DNA of 64,000 bases from Planctomycetaceae bacterium UBA2972 (lineage in GTDB: Bacteria > Planctomycetota > Planctomycetia > Pirellulales > Pirellulaceae). Each line of letters starts with the position of its first letter. The first letter of the stretch is position 1. This document shows positions 1-8,376 of the stretch, one piece after another. The position numbers were made by a program, and so were the translations under genes. Below the pieces are notes generated by a model. It ran no database searches and was not told the origin of the DNA. It saw only the letters and a list, made by a program, of their open reading frames with translations. The stretch covers positions 1-64,000 of the forward strand of contig DEAW01000147.1 of NCBI GenBank assembly GCA_002348315.1. The letters are read 5' to 3'.

Positions 1-1334
1 ACCCAGACCAGCATGATGAAGATTGGATGGGCGACCACGGCCAGCTTAAAGCTGTTGGCACTTTTCGCAGTCAGCCAGTGTTGGAACAAGTGAGGGAACA
101 TACCTACGGATAGTGGTACGAAGAAGTATGTGAGGAACTTCCAGGGATTCATTCCACGCGGTGGATCGGGGGCCCACTTCGATGCGCGGTAAACGCCTCT
201 CGCTTTCTTGTGAGTCCAGTTGTTCGGATCAGATGGATGACCGATCTTACCCTCGAACTTCTCCAGTCCGGCTTTATCAGTACCCGGCAAGCGTGGATAC
301 TTGTCCATCATCTCTTCATGTGTTAATTCATGATCCGAGTATATCAGCGAGTCTGGTTTAAGCCTGTCATCCTGTTCGAGTAGCGCTTTATTCTTTTCTT
401 CAAAGCTAAGATTTAACAGGTTGTTCTTGGCGACAAATGCTGCTGGTGCACGGTCCACCCTGAGAAACGGAGGTAGAGGTGCCTTGAATTCATTATCGGC
501 TTGTTTCTTTTGTTCATCTGTTAGCGAGAATTTTCCATGGCTCGTGGCGTAGTTATAGAAAGCAACGTTCTTCCAGGATTCCCATTTTTTCTTATAACTT
601 GCATCATCTTGAGGATCTATTTCCCGCATCATCTTGGTCGGGTTCTTCTCAAGCACATTGGCTGTAGCTTGCTCCAGACCACCCAATTTATTGGAGACGA
701 TAAAGAAGGTAATTAAGCCGAGGATCATAAAGACGATCGTCTGAGCTGTGTTCGCCATAGCTGTTCCACGCATTCCACCAAAGAATACGTAGATTAGAAC
801 GACGATACAAATTACCAGAGAAGCCAACCATGGCGGCACTCCATAATCGTGTTCGGCAAAGGCTGTCTCAAAGGCACCTTCGGTAATACTGTTGATTACC
901 ACTCCGGATGCCATCACGCCGATCAGTAAGTAGGGAATGACTAAGCCAACAAGAATCGGAAACAGGATGACTCCGATTTTGTCACTTTCCAGACGATCGC
1001 GGAAAAACTCAATCTGAGTTGTGTAGCCGTATTTGCGTCCCAAATTCCAGAGTTTTACGCCAAGTACGAAAAAGCAAAGCGAGTGGATAATACCGCTGGA
1101 AGATGCCAGCAATCCGTAGACACCCGCCCCTTCTTTGAAAGATTCACCTGTCGAGCCAACCAACGCAAAAGCCGTCATGGTTGTTCCAAACAAAGACATC
1201 AATAACATGATCGGACCAATCGAGTGGCTGGCCAGCATGTAATCTTTACTGGTACCGCGGAAGAGCTTGCTGGAGAATAATCCCAGCCCTAATAGCAAAC
1301 AGAGATAGATACTAATAATGATTAGCTGAGTCAT
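1..1334 (-). CDS. Sodium:solute symporter (SSS family), 3' end outside window
   Basis: This is a polytopic membrane protein read from ATG at 1334 and open to the window edge, so its C-terminus is missing. The N-terminus (MTQLIIISIYLCLLLGLGLF) is a membrane helix, and further hydrophobic helices with a Gly-rich GGMRGTAMANTAQT stretch fit the SSS cotransporter family. The ATG overlaps the stop of the upstream DUF3311 gene (ATGA) and has a GGAGGTGA ribosome site inside that gene, so the two are translationally coupled. A hydrophilic segment of about 180 residues, rich in Lys, Glu and Asp and coded at about 155-705, lies between two membrane helices. The family assignment is solid. The substrate cannot be read from the sequence. 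Confidence 0.85.
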   Translation of the reverse strand, partial: MTQLIIISIYLCLLLGLGLFSSKLFRGTSKDYMLASHSIGPIMLLMSLFGTTMTAFALVGSTGESFKEGAGVYGLLASSSGIIHSLCFFVLGVKLWNLGRKYGYTTQIEFFRDRLESDKIGVILFPILVGLVIPYLLIGVMASGVVINSITEGAFETAFAEHDYGVPPWLASLVICIVVLIYVFFGGMRGTAMANTAQTIVFMILGLITFFIVSNKLGGLEQATANVLEKNPTKMMREIDPQDDASYKKKWESWKNVAFYNYATSHGKFSLTDEQKKQADNEFKAPLPPFLRVDRAPAAFVAKNNLLNLSFEEKNKALLEQDDRLKPDSLIYSDHELTHEEMMDKYPRLPGTDKAGLEKFEGKIGHPSDPNNWTHKKARGVYRASKWAPDPPRGMNPWKFLTYFFVPLSVGMFPHLFQHWLTAKSANSFKLAVVAHPIFIMLVW

Positions 1335-1594
1335 AGTTCACCTCCCTCCTGTTCCGCATCGACTTCGGTAACAGCTACTTCTTGGTCATCATCCTCAAAC
1401 TCGGGCCAGGCAATCTTGGTTGCCAAAAACCAGGTTGCACCTGCGCCGATTGAGATCCCAGCTTGCCAAAGTAATGCCATCGGCATGAAACCGAAAACCG
1501 GTTTCTTGTTATCCCAATTCCATACATCGTGGTGCAAAATAATCAGCAGGATAACCAGGCCGATAATAATCCACTTGCCCGTAGATTTATTCAT
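1331..1594 (-). CDS. DUF3311 family small membrane protein
   Basis: This 87-residue protein has two predicted membrane helices (about residues 7-20 and 38-60) separated by a Trp/Asn/Asp-rich stretch ending in Pro-Val-Phe-Gly-Phe, and an acidic C-terminal tail. The layout matches DUF3311, a small family usually encoded next to sodium:solute symporters. Here it directly precedes the symporter gene with a 4-base stop/start overlap, so it is probably an accessory subunit of that transporter. That role is inferred from context only. Confidence 0.75.
   Translation of the reverse strand: MNKSTGKWIIIGLVILLIILHHDVWNWDNKKPVFGFMPMALLWQAGISIGAGATWFLATKIAWPEFEDDDQEVAVTEVDAEQEGGEL
1338..1345 (-). promoter_or_regulatory. 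Strong ribosome binding site of the symporter gene
   Basis: On the minus strand the sequence GGAGGTGA lies three bases before the symporter ATG and inside the last codons of the DUF3311 gene. It fixes the symporter start at 1334 and indicates coupled translation. Confidence 0.7.
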
Positions 1595-1622
1595 AATTCG
1601 TTACTAGTCCGAAGGGTGAGAG

Positions 1623-1648
1623 GCAAAGGAGGAGGAGAATCCCTTTGC
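1623..1648. repeat. Short inverted repeat between DUF3311 gene and broken oxidoreductase
   Basis: GCAAAGG at 1623-1629 is the reverse complement of CCTTTGC at 1642-1648, giving a 7-bp stem with a 12-base loop. It lies in the 75-base spacer upstream of the DUF3311 gene. No T-run follows on either strand, so it does not look like a standard terminator. Its role is unknown. Confidence 0.3.
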
Positions 1649-1669
1649 GGTAAACTACTAGTGTAATAT

Positions 1670-2287
1670 TTAGACGGCTGGTCTGCCACAGTTTTCAAAT
1701 GGTGAAATGTATTCTTGTTTGAGTTTTAATCGATTGGCTATGATGGCGCTTAAGCCGGTTGCATCCAAGACGACTCGGACTGCAACGTGCTGCATTCTGT
1801 CATCTTCCAGTCCAAGTTCCACACCGGTCGCCCGGTCACCCTCGAACGTAACCGTAGTGACGCGTGTCTTGTCCCGGCACTGAGCCCCTTTTTCTGCTGC
1901 ATTATCGAGCAGCATTTGATCAAAAGCACCACGTTCGACTTGCCAGATTTGCGAGTTCTCGCGGGGGTCATGTTTTTCAAAAAAGAAGGGTCTCGATTCT
2001 TTCCCGCTATGACTTACAAACTGCACACTCAGCTTCTTAATGAAATCACTGTTGCGCATTTTGTCGAGCACGCCGAGGCGTTCGAAACTCCAAAAGGTTT
2101 CGGGCATGAGTTATTCGCCAACATGGAAACGAGGAACGGCTTCACGTTCCACGAGCAACACGCTGTAGCCGGCTTCTGCCACCAGTGCTGCAGTGGCACT
2201 CCCGCCGGGTCCGCCTCCCATAACCACACAATCGTAACTATCCTGCAGTGGGGTATCGTAAATCGTGTTGGTATTTCCTTCGCGCAT
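1670..2287 (-). pseudogene. FAD-dependent oxidoreductase (halogenase/geranylgeranyl-reductase-like), broken
   Basis: The reading frame starts at ATG 2287, immediately after the TAA of the upstream gene. It encodes an N-terminal Rossmann motif (YDCVVMGGGPGGSATAALVAE, the GxGxxG type) and then RFHVGE. A TAA codon at 2111-2113 (codon 59) interrupts it exactly where this family has Ser in the GES-L-MPETFW motif. TCA to TAA is a single base change. The same frame continues with recognisable family sequence (MPETFWSFERLGVL, then DATGLSAIIANRLKLK) but ends at about codon 205. Family members normally exceed 350 residues, so the substrate and C-terminal part is gone. Two independent lesions make a pseudogene the best reading. 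An intact ATG four bases after the stop could still express a 145-residue fragment lacking the FAD-binding motif. Confidence 0.8.
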
Positions 2288-2842
2288 TTATTCAGTTGGG
2301 CTAACCACTTCCAGAAGTTCGATTGCCGGTTCACCATTACAGTGAATCCAGCCAGTGCGTCCCCATACTTCCGTACCAGACGCAACATTAAATAGCTCGG
2401 CCAAATCCAGCCCCACGCTGATTTTCCAAAGTTCGGACAATTCAACGCGTCGTAAAACATCGCGATCGATGAGAATCCGACCCAGCGGCGTCCCTTCGCC
2501 AACAATCTCCTGCTGTACCTCTCCGGCAAGGTAGTCGAAGTTTAAACGCACGATTCCAAATTGGACGACCGAACGGTCCGATTGCTTCGTGAGAAGTATT
2601 TTGCGGCTGTAGTAGTTTGCCACATGCATCGATTCCAGCACCTGAACATCGACCAATTCGCCATAGTGAGATTCGACGGTGACCGTCATATGGTGTTCAT
2701 GAGCCAGAAGTTTTTGATAGACGTCCGGCATATCCGCGGGATGTACTTTTTCAACCTGTCCGAATTCACCAGCTTCGGGGTAAAACAACCCGATAAGTGT
2801 GCTGAGATTTGGAGCGGGTGTATTTGAACTCACGGGGTCCAA
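2288..2842 (-). CDS. Chorismate-lyase-like (UbiC/DUF98-fold) protein
   Basis: This is a 184-residue soluble protein. Its order of features (an Arg-rich strand, VLESMHVANYYSRKILL, then VGEGTPLGRILI with conserved Gly-Thr-Pro-Leu-Gly) resembles chorismate pyruvate-lyase and DUF98-like proteins, which make 4-hydroxybenzoate from chorismate. The start is TTG at 2842 with AAGGA five bases upstream, and no better ATG exists. It lies 67 bases after the DUF116-polyprenyl synthase gene, and its stop abuts the ATG of the broken FAD oxidoreductase. A role in supplying an aromatic head group to the terpenoid operon is inferred. The fold assignment rests on motif resemblance only. Confidence 0.55.
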   Translation of the reverse strand: MDPVSSNTPAPNLSTLIGLFYPEAGEFGQVEKVHPADMPDVYQKLLAHEHHMTVTVESHYGELVDVQVLESMHVANYYSRKILLTKQSDRSVVQFGIVRLNFDYLAGEVQQEIVGEGTPLGRILIDRDVLRRVELSELWKISVGLDLAELFNVASGTEVWGRTGWIHCNGEPAIELLEVVSPTE

Positions 2843-2909
2843 TTCCTTGACGAATTAGCGGCGGGATTCACTTAGGCGACGATGACCATAACGATTGTTA
2901 GGTGGGAAG

Positions 2910-4769
2910 TTAGGAAGCGTTTGTTTCCGGCACTTCGATGGTTGCGGGTACGAGTTGTTGCAGTTGTTCCTCGGGCCGTTCCAGAATCGAATCGATCAGG
3001 AAATACATTAGTCGCCGCAAATCTTCGGGTTGAATTTCATCGGCAATGGATTCCGCCCGTGCCTGGTGTTTATCTACCAGTTTCAGCGCAAAGGTAAATA
3101 CATTGGCTTCTTCGTACAGATGTTTAACGCGTTCGATCCGTACGGCCGGGTCCGCTTCGTGGTCTTCACGACAAAGGTCAAGCAGTTCGGTGCGTTTTTC
3201 TTCAGCGAGTCCTTCCAGTGCCAACGCGTGCAGGACGGTTGGTCGACCTCCGAGTACATCTCCGCCGGCAGCCATCTTGTTAAAGTCGTCACCCTGCCAG
3301 TCCAACAGATCGTTAAGGATCTGAAAGGCGACTCCCATGTTACGAGCGAATTGTTTGACTGGTTCCCGGTATTCACCGATGGGTTGAGCTAATCGAATTC
3401 CGGAAAGCATGGCAGCTTCAAAGGCCGGAGAGGTTTTCAGTGCATAGACTTTAAGAGCATCGATTGGCTTGAGCTGTTTATCCAGCGAATCTCGCCAAAG
3501 CAGTTCCGCTCCCTGACCTTCGGACAACTTCGTATGTGCTTCGGCTAATACATCCAAAATATCAGCAGTGACGTTTGCTCCCAGAGTGGCTGATTCCGTG
3601 CTGACAAATCGATAGCCCATGCCAATCATATAGTCGCCAATGTTAATGGCAGTGGGAATTCCGTACCGGTTATGCACGGTTTCTTCACCGTAACGGAACG
3701 GATCATTGTCTTCGATGTCGTCATGAACGAGTGAGGCTTTATGGAAAGTTTCAATCGACATGGCACAGCGTTTTACGGAATCCGTCCAATATTCGATTGT
3801 CTTGGCACCATCCCGCAACGTCGCCTGACCACCAGTCAACGCATCGTAGGTTGCCAGAGTGATGAAAGGCCGAGAGTGCTTCCCGCCTTTACTTAGAAAG
3901 TCATAGGCCACCGCTTCAGTCAGTGCGATGGGGTCGATTTTCCCCAGTCCGTTCCCATCGACTTCACTAAGTCGTGGGCCACCACGCATCCGGGGGATGA
4001 TCCTTTCAAGTTCATCCGGCTCGAATAAATCCATGGATGCACGCATCAAATGTAGGTAGGTACGAGTTTGTGGGGCTGTGTCGTCATATTCAATCTGGAT
4101 CATTTCATTGACCCAGTCTTCATCAACTGCAGTGTTTCTACAGTCATCAGATAGAAGTGGCACAGCCATACAGGGAATCCCAGCGAGCAGGATTTTATCG
4201 ATGGCCTTTTCCAGGACATTCAGGCAGGCAACACCGACGATCGCATCGACATATCCGGAGACGATAATTTTATGGACGATTGGCGAGCCTTCGGCCACCA
4301 GTACACGATAGCCCATGTCTTCGGCCATGCCACGGAAATCGGCAATACTGCAGGCACCGCAGGTTTTACAATCCAGCCCGAATTGATCGTAATCAGCGGG
4401 GCAACCTTCGGCATGCTTGAGGCAATGTGGCAATAAAAACAGCCGTCGGCTAGGCGGCACAGCTGCGACTTGCTCACGCCAAAACTCGGACGCGAACATC
4501 ACCATCGTCCAGCCCAGATAACCTTCGGGAAGATCCAGTTCGTCAAGAATCTTACGAACCTCGACCTCCATCTCATCCTTGGTCATGGGGCGGGATTTAT
4601 CCACACCGTCACAAATGGCCTGACACTTGGCACGTACCGCTTCGCGCATTTGCTTGGACTCGGGAACTAACTTCAGATGAGAAGTTTTCCGTCGCTTAGA
4701 CTTGCGTTTCGGTTGATCGCTGTCGGCTGAGGCATTAACGGATCCATCAGCAGATGATGCAGTTGCCAA
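2910..4769 (-). CDS. DUF116 domain fused to polyprenyl diphosphate synthase
   Basis: From TTG at 4769 the protein has about 619 residues. The N-terminal third (about 50-245) is a DUF116 domain with a Cys cluster at about 116-140 (HC, GC, DxxxCGAC) and VDAIVGVAC downstream, suggesting metal or Fe-S binding. The C-terminal part (about 275-600) is a trans-isoprenyl diphosphate synthase with GGKHSRP, a first Asp-rich motif DDIED at about 350 and a second motif NDLLD at about 486, so it should condense isopentenyl diphosphate onto allylic primers. A GTG at 4826 would extend it into the cyclase gene but has no ribosome site, whereas the TTG has AAAGGA ten bases upstream. It follows the cyclase gene by one base. 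Product chain length is not predictable here. The fusion is unusual. Confidence 0.85.
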   Translation of the reverse strand: MATASSADGSVNASADSDQPKRKSKRRKTSHLKLVPESKQMREAVRAKCQAICDGVDKSRPMTKDEMEVEVRKILDELDLPEGYLGWTMVMFASEFWREQVAAVPPSRRLFLLPHCLKHAEGCPADYDQFGLDCKTCGACSIADFRGMAEDMGYRVLVAEGSPIVHKIIVSGYVDAIVGVACLNVLEKAIDKILLAGIPCMAVPLLSDDCRNTAVDEDWVNEMIQIEYDDTAPQTRTYLHLMRASMDLFEPDELERIIPRMRGGPRLSEVDGNGLGKIDPIALTEAVAYDFLSKGGKHSRPFITLATYDALTGGQATLRDGAKTIEYWTDSVKRCAMSIETFHKASLVHDDIEDNDPFRYGEETVHNRYGIPTAINIGDYMIGMGYRFVSTESATLGANVTADILDVLAEAHTKLSEGQGAELLWRDSLDKQLKPIDALKVYALKTSPAFEAAMLSGIRLAQPIGEYREPVKQFARNMGVAFQILNDLLDWQGDDFNKMAAGGDVLGGRPTVLHALALEGLAEEKRTELLDLCREDHEADPAVRIERVKHLYEEANVFTFALKLVDKHQARAESIADEIQPEDLRRLMYFLIDSILERPEEQLQQLVPATIEVPETNAS

Positions 4770-4770
4770 G

Positions 4771-6699
4771 TTAATGCAGTCCTTTATGAATGTCGGAGTT
4801 CTGATCTGTGTTTCCAGCCGAATCACTAATGCGACTCAAGGCGGTACCCAGTATAGAAACCGTAAAAATCAGTGGATATAACCTCTCATGATACCACAGC
4901 TTCGCAAAGTAGAAACCAATCGGTGAACAATCAAGATACCTGTCAGTTTCGACTCGATTTATTAACCATGCAAGTCCCTTATCCGTCGTGGCCGCGAACT
5001 GTTCAAATTCGGGGCTTTGCAGTAAGGTTTCCAATGCCAGCGTCGTTTCTTCAATACTGCTGCCATCCCGCTGATTGTTCAATTTCCCGGAATTCAGTTT
5101 TTGATGAGCGACGCCGCTTCCCCACCCTCCATCAATATTGATCGCAGCATCAAGCCAGCGATATCCACGTACAGCTGCATCTTCGGTAGTTCGCTTCCAG
5201 GCCACATAGGCCAGCAATACTTTGGATGTACCGTACACAGGGTTTTCTTCCTGTGGATGATCCTGATTACCAAACCAGAGCGGAAACCAGCTTCCATCGG
5301 CCTGTTGTTGAGAGGCCAAATAACCAAATCCCTCGTCAACCACCTTTTGCAATCCTTTTGGGTTGCTGGCAAAGAGGCCATCTCCAGCAAGCAACTCAGG
5401 TTCCCATGCTTTGAGTGCTCGTAAAACATGAGCCGTTAAGTCCGCTCCACTTCGGTCAAATGGCAGCGTACCCCAGCCACGACAGAAAGTGGGCCAGCCA
5501 TGGTCTCGATTTTGCAGGTTGAGCATCCAGCGAATTCCGGCCATCGCGGCCTGTTGAATGCGAGGTAATTCGTCCTGATCAAATGATTCCGAACGGCGAA
5601 TGCAATCCAGAGCAAGTATCGCTCCGGGTGTGTCATCACAATCCGGCACAGCACCGGACAGGTCGCTCCAACCCCACCCTCCGGGATCAGCTCCGGTAAA
5701 CGGATGCACTTCAGTGTTTTGGCAGCTCAAAAGCCAATCGGTGAGCCCCAGCTTTGCAGTATCGACGCTATTGGCATCAAGCGCTTTGATAGCAAGAGAG
5801 GTATTCCAGGTCGCCAGATTTGTGTCAATCGGCCAACTTCCATCCGGCCTTACTGTATCCAATAAAAAGCGGACGGCGTTTTTGGTCACGCCGTGATCCG
5901 CTCGTCCGGTCGATATAAGACTCATGGCCACAAATGACGTCAAGGGAATGGCTTCCAGGTATCCACCGCTGGCGGGTTGCATGCGGTTCAGCACTTGGAG
6001 ACTCTTCTTTACGGTCAATGACCGGATGAGCCGAGTCAGAGGATTCCATGGTTTGCGGTGAAAATACTTAGCCTGCCCGATGCCCACCAACGCCGGAATC
6101 GCGTAACTGACAACAGGTAATTTGAGGAATTTATAAAACGCCTGGGGAAAGCAGGCCAGTTCGAACGGTAGCGAGGCGACCGAAGACCAGGGTACCAGAC
6201 CGGCAAGCGCTGCATTGGTAAGGATGGGAACGGCAAACGTTTTATCTTTACCGTATCGTTCTCTAAGTCCATCGATCCAGCCGAGACGATCTATATAGTC
6301 AGTTGCCGCGTTAACGATTTCCGGATATTCAGCTTCTAAGCCCGCCAAACGAATGGCTGAAAGGCCCAACATCGTAGTTGCAATGTTGGAATAACTAAGG
6401 ATGGTGTCTCCCCAGCCACCATCCTCATTTTGATGAGTGGCGAGCCAGGCGACACCTTTGTTGATGAAATCTCTTAATTCGCCCGGCGTCGGTAATGAGT
6501 CTGAGTTGAGCGGATAGTGTTGATGAAGTAATGCGAGCGTACTTACGGCAGTCGCAGTGGAGAGTGCCGAAGTTGCCAATTCGCCTTCCCAGAAGACCTG
6601 TGAATCTCGACTGGCCAGTAATTTTTGACGAGCTTTGACAGCTGCCGCGTGTAGCCGGTCTCGTGAAACGGTCGTCGGATGAGAAGGGGGGGCGTTCAC
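4771..6699 (-). CDS. Squalene-hopene-cyclase-like class II terpene cyclase
   Basis: This 642-residue protein is the usual length for squalene-hopene cyclases. It carries the protonating Asp motif DCDDT at residues 353-357 (family DxDDTA) and several QW repeats: QNEDGGWG at about 90, RPDGSWP at 284, GGWGW at 340, QNRDHGW at 396 and QQADGSW at 465. These proteins are monotopic membrane enzymes that cyclise squalene or similar polyprenes. The ATG overlaps the stop of the upstream Zn-ribbon gene by four bases. The downstream gene makes polyprenyl diphosphates and no squalene-synthesis genes (hpnCDE) lie nearby, so the substrate may be another polyprene. Cyclase activity is confident. True hopene formation is not. 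Confidence 0.88.
   Translation of the reverse strand: MNAPPSHPTTVSRDRLHAAAVKARQKLLASRDSQVFWEGELATSALSTATAVSTLALLHQHYPLNSDSLPTPGELRDFINKGVAWLATHQNEDGGWGDTILSYSNIATTMLGLSAIRLAGLEAEYPEIVNAATDYIDRLGWIDGLRERYGKDKTFAVPILTNAALAGLVPWSSVASLPFELACFPQAFYKFLKLPVVSYAIPALVGIGQAKYFHRKPWNPLTRLIRSLTVKKSLQVLNRMQPASGGYLEAIPLTSFVAMSLISTGRADHGVTKNAVRFLLDTVRPDGSWPIDTNLATWNTSLAIKALDANSVDTAKLGLTDWLLSCQNTEVHPFTGADPGGWGWSDLSGAVPDCDDTPGAILALDCIRRSESFDQDELPRIQQAAMAGIRWMLNLQNRDHGWPTFCRGWGTLPFDRSGADLTAHVLRALKAWEPELLAGDGLFASNPKGLQKVVDEGFGYLASQQQADGSWFPLWFGNQDHPQEENPVYGTSKVLLAYVAWKRTTEDAAVRGYRWLDAAINIDGGWGSGVAHQKLNSGKLNNQRDGSSIEETTLALETLLQSPEFEQFAATTDKGLAWLINRVETDRYLDCSPIGFYFAKLWYHERLYPLIFTVSILGTALSRISDSAGNTDQNSDIHKGLH
4780..4785 (-). 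promoter_or_regulatory. Ribosome binding site deciding the TTG start of the DUF116-synthase gene
   Basis: AAAGGA on the minus strand lies ten bases before TTG 4769 and inside the last codons of the cyclase gene. The competing GTG at 4826 has no purine-rich site. Confidence 0.5.
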
Positions 6700-6887
6700 T
6701 TGCTACTGTGAGATGTACTTGAAGTACTCGTCAAATTGCGGGCTGGAGGCGGCGGCGTTGCAGGCAAAGGGGCAACGGCAGGAATGGTCAGCGGCTGTTT
6801 ATATTTAGGGCAGGCGGTCTGACGTCCGGCAAACTGTTCGGGAACAGAGAAAGACGCGCCGCACTGACAGGATACATTGATAGACAT
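6696..6887 (-). CDS. Small zinc-ribbon-like protein with one missing Cys
   Basis: This 63-residue protein starts with the pattern CxCGASFSVPEQFAGRQTACPKY, a zinc-ribbon type common at the N-termini of planctomycete proteins, followed by a Pro/Ser/Thr-rich tail. The fourth metal ligand is absent: the expected CPxC reads CPKY, with TAT in place of TGT. It sits between the radical SAM gene (3-base gap) and the cyclase gene (4-base overlap), so it is clearly part of the operon. Its role is unknown. It may be a translational coupling peptide or a small adaptor. Confidence 0.6.
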   Translation of the reverse strand: MSINVSCQCGASFSVPEQFAGRQTACPKYKQPLTIPAVAPLPATPPPPARNLTSTSSTSHSSK

Positions 6888-6890
6888 AGA

Positions 6891-8144
6891 TTACCCGGGC
6901 TTTTGAGGAGCTTCAGTTCTCGTATCGATCCATTTATCCGCCTGAAAATTGTTTGTATACGCTCCGTAATCGTTAAACCAGAACTTCTTAGCCAGACGAT
7001 AAACCAGATTTCGTTCCCGAATTTCATTTCCAGGATTGTATTGAGAGGGACGGATTTCCATCTCATCCAATTCCTGCACAGCTTCACCACGAATTGTCGT
7101 ATCTTTAGCTCCATGGCGTTCGGCCAGGTCTTTGAGCAGATCTGGTCGTTCCAGGATGATGCAACCGCGAGTACTTTCAGCTGCGACTTTACGGAAGTCA
7201 GTCAGGAATTCGGACTCATTGAAGACTTCCTTAAGCGGCCGGTCATCGTAGATCGATTCTTTTGAAAACTGGATGATGGGGCAGGGTTCAATGTCTCCCC
7301 AAGGGCTGATGTGATGAGTAAACCCAGTCGCTGCCGGACAGAGTGCATTCCCGTCTCCATCATGGTAGGCATCGATCATCACGATCGGTTTGCGTGCGCG
7401 TGTTTCCACAACGAACTTACGGACGTTGTATTGTTGCTCGGGAGTTAACGCCAGTTCGGGGCAGGCATCCGGTCCGACCGGTCGGTAGATATGGAACCAG
7501 CCGTACATGACACCCAGCTCAATGAGTCGGTCGATCCAGGCATCGTTGACCAGGTCTTCATAGTTAGTTTGACAAACGCTGGTGCAGACACCTGTTAACA
7601 ATCCGGCATCCAGACAGTTGTGCAGTCCGTCCATCGTTCGATTAAGGACTTGGAGTTTACCGCGTCGTTCGTTGGAGACAATTTCCGTACCTTCGACGCT
7701 GATCAGCGGTGTCGCATTCCCGATGCGTTTCAGTTCTTTGGCAACGTCAGGATTGATGAAATGTCCATTGGTAAAAATTTGAAAATAGACATCACGGTTG
7801 TCTTCAAGGATCTGAAGAATCTCTTTATGTAAAAAGGGTTCTCCTCCAAGTAGCCCGAAAAAGGAATTACCCATTTCTTTGGCCTGCCCGATAATGTCGT
7901 TCATTTTATCGACGTCAATTTTCTCTTGCTTGGCGGCAACATCCACCCAACATCCCTGACAGCGAAGGTTACAGCTGTTGATGATCGAGATATAGAGAAA
8001 TGGCGGGAAGAAGTCACCATGCTTCAGGCGTTTCTTATGCTTTTGAACAGCGCGAATACCTTTAAATCCGGCTTTGTAAGCCAGGTTCCATAGGAGCCGC
8101 TTGTTGGTGTTAAACAACAGGCGTTTAGCCATTCGGAGATACAT
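6891..8144 (-). CDS. Radical SAM protein with SPASM-like C-terminus
   Basis: The 417-residue protein has the 4Fe-4S motif CNLRCQGC (Cys 58, 62, 65) and GGEP at residues 100-103, which bind the cluster and S-adenosylmethionine. A second Cys-containing region (CPAATG, then SPWGDIEPCP) resembles a SPASM or auxiliary-cluster segment. It is the first gene of the minus-strand operon leading to the cyclase and prenyl synthase. The context recalls HpnH, the hopanoid radical SAM enzyme, but this protein is longer and I could not confirm that identity. The start could be ATG 8144 or ATG 8132, and neither has a clear ribosome site. A radical modification of the terpenoid product is inferred. Confidence 0.82.
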   Translation of the reverse strand: MYLRMAKRLLFNTNKRLLWNLAYKAGFKGIRAVQKHKKRLKHGDFFPPFLYISIINSCNLRCQGCWVDVAAKQEKIDVDKMNDIIGQAKEMGNSFFGLLGGEPFLHKEILQILEDNRDVYFQIFTNGHFINPDVAKELKRIGNATPLISVEGTEIVSNERRGKLQVLNRTMDGLHNCLDAGLLTGVCTSVCQTNYEDLVNDAWIDRLIELGVMYGWFHIYRPVGPDACPELALTPEQQYNVRKFVVETRARKPIVMIDAYHDGDGNALCPAATGFTHHISPWGDIEPCPIIQFSKESIYDDRPLKEVFNESEFLTDFRKVAAESTRGCIILERPDLLKDLAERHGAKDTTIRGEAVQELDEMEIRPSQYNPGNEIRERNLVYRLAKKFWFNDYGAYTNNFQADKWIDTRTEAPQKPG

Positions 8145-8376
8145 CAGCAGAGCCAGTTACGATTGTGCGAAATTTGAAGAGTCTTCAACTACAGGTTTAA
8201 GTATAGTCTGCCAATACAGAGTTAGCACCTATCCAAACTGTACGTTGTACAACATAAGATGTTTCGGTCTTTGCAAGTCGGAATGTGCGTGATAGGTTAA
8301 AGAATTCATGAAATTGAAAACATGATGGCTGGTAGGCCGTCGGTAGTTTACTTGGTATTTCAGCACGGAAAAGATA
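8145..8376. other. Divergent intergenic region
   Basis: This 232-base spacer separates the minus-strand radical SAM operon from the plus-strand small-protein/dehydratase/trmB operon, so promoters for both must lie here. I see no convincing -35/-10 pair, hairpin or additional coding frame. Confidence 0.5.

Noticed and set aside
2111..2113. Possible recoding or readthrough of the TAA
   Set aside because: The gene is also truncated at its C-terminus and no recoding signal is visible, so mutation is simpler.
1787..2395. 202-residue plus-strand frame over the broken oxidoreductase
   Set aside because: It is antisense to recognisable FAD-enzyme and lyase-like coding and has no family features or ribosome site.
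4770..4826. GTG start extending the DUF116-synthase into the cyclase gene
   Set aside because: No ribosome site, and a TTG at 4769 has AAAGGA ten bases upstream.
6891..8144. Assigning the radical SAM protein as HpnH
   Set aside because: It is longer than HpnH and I cannot confirm family-specific residues without a search.
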